The notes under the pieces were generated by a model, which ran no database searches, had not been told where the DNA came from, and saw nothing but the letters and a program-made list of their open reading frames with translations. Positions 56,448-64,000 of a stretch of 64,000 nt of DNA are shown here, in pieces; positions within the stretch are counted from its first letter, which is position 1; the number at the start of each line of letters is the position of its first letter. Both the position numbers and the translations under genes were made by a program. Origin of the DNA: Methylocystis sp. Sn-Cys (GTDB lineage Bacteria > Pseudomonadota > Alphaproteobacteria > Rhizobiales > Beijerinckiaceae). The stretch spans positions 1-64,000 of the forward strand of contig NZ_JAERVJ010000010.1 of the NCBI RefSeq assembly GCF_016745395.1. Direction: 5' to 3'.

Positions 56448-57254
56448 TCAGTCGGGACCCTTCGCGGCGAATCGACCGCCGCGCGCCCCGTGAAAATAAG
56501 CCCTGAGCCAGGGATGATCCGATTCCAGCAGGGTGTCGAGCGGCCCCGCCGCAATCACTTTGCCATCGGCGAGCGCCGCGACCCGGTCGCAAATCGCGTA
56601 AAGACTGTCGAGATCATGGGTGACCATGAACACTGTCAGCCCGAGCGTTTTCTGCAGCGTCCCAATTAGTTCGTCAAATTCCGCCGCGCCGATCGGATCG
56701 AGGCCGGATGTCGGCTCATCGAGGAAAACGAGTTCGGGGTCGAGCGCCAATGCGCGGGCCAGCGCCGCGCGCTTGACCATGCCGCCCGATAATTCCGACG
56801 GAAATTTGTCGGCCGCGTCTGGCTTCAGCCCCACAAGGTCGAGCTTGAGCATGGCGAGCTCATCCATCAGCCGGGGCGAGAGATCGCGGGTCTCGCGCAT
56901 CGGCATCTGGATGTTCTGCTTCACGGTGAGGCCGGAAAACAGCGCGCCGTTCTGGAACAGGACGCCCCAGCGCTGCTCGAGCGCCCGCCTTTCAGCCGGC
57001 GCCAGCGCGTCGCGATCCCTGCCGAAAATGCGGATGGAGCCGCCACGGGTCGGAACGAGGCCCAAAATCGCGCGGGTCAGCACGGATTTGCCCTGCCCCG
57101 AACCGCCGACGAAGCCGAGCACCTCGCCGCGATAGACGTCGAGATCGAGCCCCTTCATCACCACCTTGTCGCCGAAGCCGACGATGAGGTCGCGCACGCT
57201 GATGATGACGTCGGCTGTCGCTCCGCCCGGGCCATTGTTGTCGAAAAAGCTCAT
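56448..57254 (-). CDS. mlaF: MCE/Mla lipid ABC transporter ATP-binding protein
   Basis: A 268-residue ATPase with Walker A GGSGQGKSV, the LSGGMVKRAALARAL signature (the GGM-K form seen in MlaF), Walker B LVFLDEPTSGLDP and VMVTHDLDSLYAICDRVAAL-like VFMVTHDLDSLYAI. ATG 57254 gives the usual start. It is the energy subunit of the inner-membrane complex with MlaE (10-nt gap) and MlaD. Confidence 0.92.
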   Translation of the reverse strand: MSFFDNNGPGGATADVIISVRDLIVGFGDKVVMKGLDLDVYRGEVLGFVGGSGQGKSVLTRAILGLVPTRGGSIRIFGRDRDALAPAERRALEQRWGVLFQNGALFSGLTVKQNIQMPMRETRDLSPRLMDELAMLKLDLVGLKPDAADKFPSELSGGMVKRAALARALALDPELVFLDEPTSGLDPIGAAEFDELIGTLQKTLGLTVFMVTHDLDSLYAICDRVAALADGKVIAAGPLDTLLESDHPWLRAYFHGARGGRFAAKGPD

Positions 57255-57264
57255 AGAGGCCCGG

Positions 57265-58407
57265 CTAATAATGAATCGAGGCGAAAAAGATAGCGAAGAG
57301 GCCATCGAGCACGATGACCATGAAAATCGATTTCACCACGGAGGAGGTCACCTGCCGGCCAAGCGATTCGGCGGAGCCCTGCGTCGCCAGCCCGTCGATC
57401 ATCGCGATCAGCCCGATGACCAGCGCCATGAACGGCGCTTTGATGATTCCGACCATGAAGGTGTTGAACCCGATCGCTTCCTTGAGCAGTGAGGCAAAAG
57501 CTGCGGGGCTGATGCCGCCATAGCCCCAGGAAACCAGCATGCCGCCGAAGAGCGCCGACATATCGGCGATGAAGGTCAGGATCGGCAGCGACAGGATGAG
57601 CGCCAGCACGCGCGGCGCGACGAGCACTTCGATGACGGAGAGGCCCATGACCCGCAGCGCGTCGATCTCCTCGCGCATCTTCATGGAGCCGATCTCGGCG
57701 GTGATGGCCGAGCCCGAGCGGCCCGCGATCATGATGGAGGTGAGCAGGACGCCGAGCTCGCGCAGCACCAATATGCCGATCAGGTCGACGGCGTAGGTTG
57801 TCGCGCCAAACCGGATGAGCTGGTAAATGCCCTGCTGCGCGACAATGGCGCCCACGAGAAGATTGATGAGGATAACGATCGGCGCGCTACGCAGACCGAT
57901 CAGCTCCATATGCGCGACGAGCGACGTCCCACGGAAACGGCGCAGATGCGTCGCGAGATAACCCAGCACCGCGACGAACTCGCCCAGGAAGGCGACGCCC
58001 CGGTAGAACTCCTTCAGGCTGTAGACGATGGCGCGGCCGACATCCGACAGAAGCTCCAGCGCGAGCGGGCAAGGCTTGCGCCCCGGCGCTTCGAAATCGC
58101 GGTAGGCGGCTTCCTCGAGCAATATGCCGTGCTCGGGGCGCACATGTTCGAGCGCGACGCCGACATTCGATGTTGCGAGCGTGCGACGGGCGCGATTGAT
58201 CAGCCAGGCGCCGGCGGTGTCGAGCCGAGAGACGCCGGAAAGGTCGATCGTCACGAAGTCGCTGCGGCGGCCGAAATCGACGACCTCCTGCGCTTTGTTC
58301 TCGAGCCGCCGGGAGGCTGCGAGGGTCCAATCGCCCGCGAGCGCCAGCCGCGCGCCGCCCTCGCGGGGCGAGACGTCCGGTGGAATCTGGGCGGCGTCGA
58401 CTGCCAT
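57265..58407 (-). CDS. mlaE: STAS-MlaE fusion, lipid ABC transporter permease
   Basis: 380 residues. An N-terminal STAS domain (about 20-115; FVTIDLSGVSRLDTAGAWLINRA) is fused to the MlaE permease (about 135-380) with its five or six membrane helices and the conserved GRSGSAITAEIGSMKMREEIDALRVMG. In E. coli the STAS role is played by a separate MlaB, so this protein carries both. ATG 58407 has GAGG upstream. It leads the mlaE-mlaF-mlaD operon for trafficking lipids between the membranes. Confidence 0.92.
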   Translation of the reverse strand: MAVDAAQIPPDVSPREGGARLALAGDWTLAASRRLENKAQEVVDFGRRSDFVTIDLSGVSRLDTAGAWLINRARRTLATSNVGVALEHVRPEHGILLEEAAYRDFEAPGRKPCPLALELLSDVGRAIVYSLKEFYRGVAFLGEFVAVLGYLATHLRRFRGTSLVAHMELIGLRSAPIVILINLLVGAIVAQQGIYQLIRFGATTYAVDLIGILVLRELGVLLTSIMIAGRSGSAITAEIGSMKMREEIDALRVMGLSVIEVLVAPRVLALILSLPILTFIADMSALFGGMLVSWGYGGISPAAFASLLKEAIGFNTFMVGIIKAPFMALVIGLIAMIDGLATQGSAESLGRQVTSSVVKSIFMVIVLDGLFAIFFASIHY

Positions 58408-58527
58408 GTGGCCTCGTTCGGAAGGCGATTCAGCCTGAGCTTGCAAATGGTCTTAACTTCGTGACATGCGGTCGACAAGCGCGCAAGCGCACAGCATGAG
58501 CCGACCTATGAGCCCCCGGAGACGCCT

Positions 58528-59511
58528 TTGCGCATCGAGATGACTCTCGCCGTCGAAGCCTATCCCATCGCCGGGCGCTTCGTCATCTCGCGCGGCGCCA
58601 AGACGCAGGCGCAGGTGGTCACGGCGACGCTGCGCGCCGGCGACGCCATCGGGCGCGGCGAATGCGTCCCCTACGCCCGCTACGGCGAGAGCGTCGAGAG
58701 CGTCGTCGCCGCGATCGAACGCGTGCGCGGCGAGATCGAAGCAGGCGCCGACCGCGCCGTCTTGCAACGGCTGCTGCCAGCGGGCGCGGCGCGCAACGCC
58801 GTCGATTGCGCCATGTGGGATCTGGAGGCCAAGCAATCTGGCCGGCCTGCCTCCGCCATCGCGGGCTTCGAGCGCCTCTCGCCGCTCGTCACCGCCTTTA
58901 CGCTATCGGTCGGAACGCCGCAGGAGATGCGCATGGCCGCGCTCAAAGCCGCCGACCGGCCGCTTCTGAAGATTAAGCTCGCCGGCGAGGGGGACGACGC
59001 GCGGCTCGCCGCCGTCCGCGAGGGGGCGCCGCATGCGCAGTTGATCGTCGACGCCAATGAGGCGTGGCGCGAAGAGACGCTGGTCGCGCAGCTCGACGCC
59101 TGCGCGCGCCATGGCGTCGCGCTGATCGAACAGCCCTTGCCGGCCGGACAGGACGGCATGTTGGCGGAAATCCCCCGGCCGATTCCCATCTGCGCGGATG
59201 AAAGCGCCCATGAGACGGCGTCCCTCGAGGCGCTCCGGGGCCGCTACGACGCGGTCAATATCAAGCTCGACAAGACCGGCGGCCTCACCGAGGCCCTGGC
59301 CATGGCGCAAGCGGCCCGCCAAATGGGTTTCGAGATCATGGCGGGCTGCATGGTGGGGACGTCGCTCGCCATGGCCCCGGCGATGCTGATCGGCCAGATG
59401 GCGGCTTTCGTCGATCTCGACGGGCCATTGCTTCTGGCCAGAGACCGGCAGCCGGGCCTCGTCTACGAGGGCTCGACCATGACGCCGCCGCCCGCCGCGC
59501 TGTGGGGATGA
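58528..59511 (+). CDS. Enolase-superfamily dipeptide epimerase (L-Ala-D/L-Glu epimerase-like)
   Basis: 327 residues, short for the superfamily as usual for L-Ala-D/L-Glu epimerases. The catalytic KxK is in LLKIKLAGEGDD. The metal ligands are in IVDANEAW, LIEQPLP and ICADESAH, and the second Lys is in NIKLDKTGGLTEA. Peptidoglycan peptide recycling is the expected role, though other dipeptides or N-succinyl amino acids are possible. TTG at 58528 has GGAG six bases upstream and is preferred to ATG 58540. Confidence 0.87.
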   Translation: MRIEMTLAVEAYPIAGRFVISRGAKTQAQVVTATLRAGDAIGRGECVPYARYGESVESVVAAIERVRGEIEAGADRAVLQRLLPAGAARNAVDCAMWDLEAKQSGRPASAIAGFERLSPLVTAFTLSVGTPQEMRMAALKAADRPLLKIKLAGEGDDARLAAVREGAPHAQLIVDANEAWREETLVAQLDACARHGVALIEQPLPAGQDGMLAEIPRPIPICADESAHETASLEALRGRYDAVNIKLDKTGGLTEALAMAQAARQMGFEIMAGCMVGTSLAMAPAMLIGQMAAFVDLDGPLLLARDRQPGLVYEGSTMTPPPAALWG

Positions 59512-59847
59512 TTACATTCCCTGCTCGACCGGCTGGCCGGCGTTGAGCCAGGCGAGGATGCCGCCGCCGAAATGGGTGTTGCAGTCCCGCCGGCCGACGA
59601 GCCGGGCCTGCTCCATGGCCGAAACCGAACGCCGGCCAGAACGGCAGTAAATGACGACCTTCTGACCCGCGCCCGCGACAGGGAGCTTCGTCGGGTCGAA
59701 GCGCGACAGCGGGTTGAACAGCGCCCCCTTGATATGGCCGGCGGTATATTCGTCGGCCTCCCGGACGTCGACGAGAAGGATCGAGCCGTCGGCGAGACCC
59801 GCCTTGAGCGCGTCGAGGCCGATGTCGTTGAAGGGAGAGGCGTTCAT
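59512..59847 (-). CDS. Rhodanese-like sulfurtransferase
   Basis: A 111-residue single rhodanese domain with the catalytic loop YCRSGRRS (C68) and the conserved LVDVREADEYTAGHIKGALFNPL. It is probably a small cytoplasmic sulfurtransferase (GlpE/PspE-like). It adjoins the convergent dipeptide epimerase with no gap. Confidence 0.9.
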   Translation of the reverse strand: MNASPFNDIGLDALKAGLADGSILLVDVREADEYTAGHIKGALFNPLSRFDPTKLPVAGAGQKVVIYCRSGRRSVSAMEQARLVGRRDCNTHFGGGILAWLNAGQPVEQGM

Positions 59848-60066
59848 GAGCTTCGACTCCAGAGAATTTCAGATCTACGGGACCAATCGCATGCGGGCGG
59901 CCCTTCCGTCCAGAGAGGCTGGGCGGCTGGATTTCTTAAGCACAAACCGGGCTATGAGAGCCGGCTGAGGGAATCCGCCTCAAAATTCAGCACAAGCCGC
60001 AACGTGGCATTTACGTTTCGAGGCCACAGTGGAGGACCCGAAAACAGCGCCGAAGGTCCGCCAAAA

Positions 60067-61881
60067 ATGCAATTGCGCCATATCGCAAACCGCGGCCTGG
60101 AGGCGCCTGCTGCGAACGCCCTTCATTCATCCATTCTCAAACCGCCGCTCGTGACGCGGGAGCTTCCCGCCCCCCCGGTCGCCCCCGCGCCTGTCGCCGG
60201 TCCCGACCCGAGGGAGATTTTGTCGTCGATCGGCGAAGTCGTCTATGACTGGGAGATCGGCACGGATCGCCTGACCTGGGGCCCGAATCTCGGCGAAACC
60301 CTCGGGCCCATCGCCAGCGAAGCCCTCGACACCGGATTAGGCTATGGCGAGCGCGTCGCGCGTGAAAGCGGCGCCTCCCGCTACGACGCGATCATCCAGT
60401 CGGGCAAAACGGACACAGGAGAAGGCGTTCCCTATCAGGTGGTCTACGCCCTCGCCCAACCGCGTGAGCTCGGGCAAGGGCCGCTCGTTTGGGTGGAGGA
60501 CACCGGCCGCTGGTTCGCCGGCCCCACCGGCAAGCCGGCGCGCGCTTACGGCGTCGTGCGGGTCGTCACCGAACGTCACGAGATGGAGCGCAAGCTCGCG
60601 CTCGGCGCGCAGATCGACCCGTTGACGGGCGTTTTGAACCGCGCCCAGCTCGGCGAGCATATCGCCCGCTTCCTCCAGCAGGCGGAACGCTCGCGCAAGC
60701 CGTTCGCCGTGCTGCTGGTCGCGTTGGAAAATCTCTTCGCTCTGAACCGCACCTATGGATATGACGCGGGGGATGAGGTCATCGCGAGCCTCGCGCGGCG
60801 CCTGCGCGAGAATGTGCGCGCCTGCGACGTGGTGGCCCGGCACGCCGGCAATAAATTCGCTCTCGTGCTCGACAACTGCGACGCCGACGAAACGCTTTTC
60901 GCCGCCCAGCGCTTGCTCGATCTCGTCAAAAGCGCGCCCTTCGAGACATCCGCGGGGCCGATTCCCGCCTCGATCCGGATCGGCGGCGTCATCGGGCCAC
61001 GCGAGGGGCGAGTCCCCCATGTGCTCTTGCAGCGCGCCGAGGAGGCGCTCGACGTGGCGCGCCAGAACAATGGCAAGCGCTTCGTCGCCTATACGGCGTC
61101 GCTCGCGCGTGAGGACGCGCGGCTACGCTCGCTGCAGGTCGCCGACAGTATTGTCTCCGCGCTCAACGAGCGCCGCGTCGACCTCGCATTCCAGCCGATC
61201 GTCCACGCCGCGACGGGCGAAGTCGCCTTCCACGAGGCGTTGCTGCGGATACGCCTGCCGGATGGGACCGTGGCGTCCCCCGCGGCGCTGCTGCCTGTCG
61301 CGGAAAAGGCCGGGCTCGTGCGTCTGCTCGATCAGCGCGTCATGGAGCTTGCTCTGGAGCGGCTCGCCGCCGACCCTCAACTGCGCGTCTCGGTGAACTG
61401 CTCCGTGCTCACCGTGCTCGATCCGGAATGGCCGGAGCGCCTCAAAGCGGCGATCGCGATGAACCCGTCCGTCTCTGACAGGCTGATCGTCGAAATCACC
61501 GAAACGAGCCTGATCGAGGATTTCGAGACGACGCGGAACCTCATCGCCGTTTGCAAGGAACTGAACGTCAAAGTCGCGATGGACGATTTCGGCGCGGGGC
61601 ATACCTCCTTCCGCAATCTGCGGGACCTCGACTTCGACATCGTCAAGATCGACGGCGCCTTCATCCAGAATATCACCAACTCACAGGACGACCGTTTCTT
61701 CGTCCGCACGCTGATCGACCTCGCGCGCCATCTCTCTCTCGAGGTTGTGGCGGAATGGGTGGAGGACGAGTCGACCGCGCGCATCCTGCGCGATTGGGGC
61801 GTCGAATATTTTCAAGGCGCGCTTTACGGCCGGGCGGCAGAGCGTCCCACGCTCGACGACAAGCGGACCGTGGCCAAATAG
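60067..61881 (+). CDS. GGDEF/EAL protein with degenerate GGDEF
   Basis: 604 residues: Pro-rich N-terminus, PAS-like segment (about 50-165, EVVYDWEIGTDRLTWGPN), GGDEF domain (about 183-345) and EAL domain (about 360-600). The GGDEF site is replaced by A260-G261-N262-K263-F264, so cyclase activity is unlikely. The EAL motif is intact (E390-A391-L392) with ITETSLIED, MDDFGAGHTS, VKIDGAFI and AEWVEDES, so phosphodiesterase activity on cyclic di-GMP is likely. The degenerate domain may bind GTP as a regulator. ATG 60067. No membrane segment. Confidence 0.88.
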   Translation: MQLRHIANRGLEAPAANALHSSILKPPLVTRELPAPPVAPAPVAGPDPREILSSIGEVVYDWEIGTDRLTWGPNLGETLGPIASEALDTGLGYGERVARESGASRYDAIIQSGKTDTGEGVPYQVVYALAQPRELGQGPLVWVEDTGRWFAGPTGKPARAYGVVRVVTERHEMERKLALGAQIDPLTGVLNRAQLGEHIARFLQQAERSRKPFAVLLVALENLFALNRTYGYDAGDEVIASLARRLRENVRACDVVARHAGNKFALVLDNCDADETLFAAQRLLDLVKSAPFETSAGPIPASIRIGGVIGPREGRVPHVLLQRAEEALDVARQNNGKRFVAYTASLAREDARLRSLQVADSIVSALNERRVDLAFQPIVHAATGEVAFHEALLRIRLPDGTVASPAALLPVAEKAGLVRLLDQRVMELALERLAADPQLRVSVNCSVLTVLDPEWPERLKAAIAMNPSVSDRLIVEITETSLIEDFETTRNLIAVCKELNVKVAMDDFGAGHTSFRNLRDLDFDIVKIDGAFIQNITNSQDDRFFVRTLIDLARHLSLEVVAEWVEDESTARILRDWGVEYFQGALYGRAAERPTLDDKRTVAK

Positions 61882-61912
61882 TACGATTCCCGTTTGAATG
61901 ACGAAGCCGCCC

Positions 61913-61993
61913 GTCATTGCGAGCGAAGCGAAGCACTCCAGGGCCGCTATAGCTGCCCTGGAGTGCTTCGTCGCTTACGCTCCTCGCAATGAC
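61913..61993. repeat. Family A palindromic repeat (copy 6)
   Basis: Full 81-bp copy with ends GTCATTGCGAGC and TCGCAATGAC and inner arms GCACTCCAG and CTGGAGTGC, where compensatory changes keep the pairing. It lies between the convergent EAL and ppc genes. Confidence 0.85.
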
Positions 61994-62032
61994 GGCGGGC
62001 GATAGGATTTCAAGCGATAGCCCGCGGAGGCG

Positions 62033-64000
62033 TCAGCCCGTGTTGCGCAGGCCGGCCGAAATGCCGTTGATCGACATCAGAATGCCCTCGCGAATCTCGT
62101 CGTCGATCATCCCGGCGCGGTGGCGGCGGATCAGCTCGACCTGGATGTAATTGAGCGGCGCGATATAGGGGAAGCGTTGGCGGATGGAGCGCGCCAGCGC
62201 CGGGTTGTCGGCAAGCCGCTCCGTCGTGCCCAATATCTGCGTCAGCGCGTCGATCGACCGCGCATGCTCGGCCTCGATCATCGCGAAAATGCGCTGCGCC
62301 AGAGCGCGATCCTCGACCAGCTCGGCATAGTGCCGCGCGATCTGGAGATCGGTCTTCGACAGGATCATGTCGATATTGGACAGCAGCGAGCGGAAGAAGG
62401 GCCATTCCGCCGCCATGCGCTGCAACAGCTCGAGGCGCGTCTTGTGATCCTGCTCCAGATAAGTCGCGATCGCCGAGCCGAAACCATACCAGCCCGGCAA
62501 GGCCACGCGCGCCTGCGCCCAGGAGAAGCTCCAGGGGATCGCGCGCAAATCCTCGATCTTGCGCGACGGCTTTCGCGACGCCGGGCGCGAGCCGATGTTG
62601 AGCGAAGCGATTTCGGTGATCGGCGTCGAGGCGAAGAAATAATCCACGAAGCCGTCGGTCTCATATACGAGGCCGCGATAGGCGGCCATGCCGGATCGCG
62701 ACAATTCTTCCGCGATCTCCAGAAACTCCGGAGCGGGCGCCTTGTGCTGCGAGAGCAACGTCGCCTCCAATGTCGCGGCGACGAGCAGCTCCAGATTGAC
62801 ATGGCCGATCTGCGGATTGGCGTATTTCGCCGCGATCACCTCGCCCTGTTCGGTGAGGCGGATCTGGCCGTTCACCGTGCCCGGCGGCTGCGCCAGAATG
62901 GCGTCGTAGCTCGGGCCGCCGCCGCGCCCAACCGTTCCGCCGCGCCCATGGAAGAGCCGCATGGCGACATTGGGAATGGAGGCGAAAACGTCAGCGAGCG
63001 CGGTCGAGGCGCGATAGAGTTCCCAAATGCTCGTGAGAATGCCGCCGTCTTTATTGGAGTCCGAATAGCCCAGCATGATGTCCTGCTGCGCCCCGGAATT
63101 GACGACGAGCCGGTGGATGCCCGGCAGCGCGTAGAATTCGCGCATGATCGGCGCGGCATTGCGCAGATCGCCGATGGTCTCGAACAGCGGCGTGATGATG
63201 AGATCGGCCGCCACCGCCTCCGCGTCGCGCGGATCGAGCGTCCCGCGCATCAGGCCGCAGTCCTTCTGCAGAAGCAGCACTTCCAGAAGGTCGCTCACGG
63301 TTTCGGTGTGGCTGACGATGTAATGGCGGATCGCTTCATCGCCATAAAGGCGGCGCATCTCGACCGCGCGCTCGAAAATCTCAAGTTCGCTCATCGTGCG
63401 GTCGCTATAGACCCGATCCGGCAAACGCACAGGACGCGGGTCGGAGAGGAGCCGCATGAGAAGCTGCTGCTTTTCGGCCTCGGGCAGCGCGGCGTAGTCC
63501 TCGGCGACGCGCGCCGCCGCGAGAAGCTCCGAGAGCGTTTCTTCGTGACGGTCTGAGCTTTGGCGAAGGTCCAGCGTCGCGAGATGGAAGCCGAAGACTT
63601 CCACGGCGCGGATCAACGGCTCCAGGCGCTGCGAGGCGATCACTTCGCTGTGATGGACGCGCAAGGATTCGTCGATCGTCACAAGATCGGCGAGGAGGGC
63701 CCAGCTATTGGCGTAGGGCTCGCCCGGCGCCAGAGCATGACGCATGGCCTGCTGGCCCGTGAGCTTCTCCAGCGTGCCGGCGAGACGCGAATAGACGCCG
63801 ATCAGCGCACGGCGATAGGGCTCGTTGTCGCGGTGCGGATTATCGTCGCCCGAACGCGCCGCAAGATCCTCGAGCGCCTTGGTCGCGCCGCCATAGCGCC
63901 GCGAGATCGACAGCTCGGCGCCGAGCGCATGCACCTCGGCAAGATAGAAGCGCAAGGCCGTCTCGCATTGCATGCGCAGCGCCGTCGAGAGCGAATCTGC
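62033..64000 (-). CDS. ppc: Phosphoenolpyruvate carboxylase, 3' part (start beyond window)
   Basis: About 655 residues of the C-terminal two-thirds are present, and the frame stays open to the window edge. It has the catalytic glycine loop [52 protein letters not shown] and the extreme C-terminal RNTG essential for activity. It carboxylates PEP to oxaloacetate. In serine-cycle methylotrophs it is the CO2-fixing step of the cycle. Partial only because the window ends. Confidence 0.95.
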   Translation of the reverse strand, partial: ADSLSTALRMQCETALRFYLAEVHALGAELSISRRYGGATKALEDLAARSGDDNPHRDNEPYRRALIGVYSRLAGTLEKLTGQQAMRHALAPGEPYANSWALLADLVTIDESLRVHHSEVIASQRLEPLIRAVEVFGFHLATLDLRQSSDRHEETLSELLAAARVAEDYAALPEAEKQQLLMRLLSDPRPVRLPDRVYSDRTMSELEIFERAVEMRRLYGDEAIRHYIVSHTETVSDLLEVLLLQKDCGLMRGTLDPRDAEAVAADLIITPLFETIGDLRNAAPIMREFYALPGIHRLVVNSGAQQDIMLGYSDSNKDGGILTSIWELYRASTALADVFASIPNVAMRLFHGRGGTVGRGGGPSYDAILAQPPGTVNGQIRLTEQGEVIAAKYANPQIGHVNLELLVAATLEATLLSQHKAPAPEFLEIAEELSRSGMAAYRGLVYETDGFVDYFFASTPITEIASLNIGSRPASRKPSRKIEDLRAIPWSFSWAQARVALPGWYGFGSAIATYLEQDHKTRLELLQRMAAEWPFFRSLLSNIDMILSKTDLQIARHYAELVEDRALAQRIFAMIEAEHARSIDALTQILGTTERLADNPALARSIRQRFPYIAPLNYIQVELIRRHRAGMIDDEIREGILMSINGISAGLRNTG

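Overview
The window is GC-rich, densely packed DNA that looks like an alphaproteobacterial methylotroph, most probably a type II methanotroph (Methylocystis/Methylosinus-like). This placement is inferred from gene content. A beta-RFAP synthase (the committed enzyme of tetrahydromethanopterin synthesis) sits beside folate/pterin genes. There is a PEP carboxylase as used in the serine cycle, a hopanoid-type HpnA epimerase, a cytochrome P460, and a TonB receptor with copper-type ligands. Two genes carry GGAAC-N16-CGTT promoters of the alphaproteobacterial EcfG general stress type. No phage, integrase, transposase, CRISPR array, rRNA or tRNA was seen. The sequence reads as chromosome.

Layout. 0.2-3 kb: folK-folP-pterin dehydratase, divergent from mptG. 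3-8 kb: a DUF2946-like protein, a FecI-type sigma factor, a FecR-type anti-sigma factor and an STN-bearing TonB receptor that carries the CxxxM...HxM copper ligands of OprC. 8-9 kb: cytochrome P460 divergent from a Cys-rich MerR regulator. 9-16.5 kb: a YfhO-like membrane protein, a TPR protein, and an ABC/FtsX/AttH export operon preceded by a strong hairpin. 16.5-22.6 kb: surface and envelope genes (glycosyltransferase, HpnA, Wza, and two paralogous CDP-alcohol phosphatidyltransferases, one of them catalytically dead). 22.7-35 kb: mostly housekeeping (SRAP, FAD oxidase, two RNA methyltransferases, ABC-2 exporter, MutM, L,D-transpeptidase, UbiE, UbiB). 35-38.6 kb: general-stress genes (ElaB/YqjD-like, CsbD), folE, and a frameshifted LprI-like gene.

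38.6-49 kb: a di-heme peroxidase, MurI, a VapBC-type toxin-antitoxin pair and the rimP-nusA-ylxR-infB-rbfA-truB translation operon. 49-55 kb: a ribbon-helix-helix regulator with a PHB-depolymerase-like esterase, a secreted Ntn hydrolase, a phosphopantetheinyl transferase, a ferredoxin-NADP reductase and a 2Fe-2S ferredoxin. 54.6-58.4 kb: an Mla/MCE lipid-transport operon. 58.5-64 kb: a dipeptide epimerase, a rhodanese, a degenerate-GGDEF/EAL protein and the 3' part of ppc.

Three families of palindromic intergenic repeats, here called A, B and C, are scattered through the window. Family A copies are nested inside family B copies at two places, and one B copy overlaps the 5' coding end of the AttH-like gene. 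The most distinctive biology is the copper receptor with its own sigma/anti-sigma pair, and the Wza gene flanked by a live and a dead CDP-alcohol phosphatidyltransferase.
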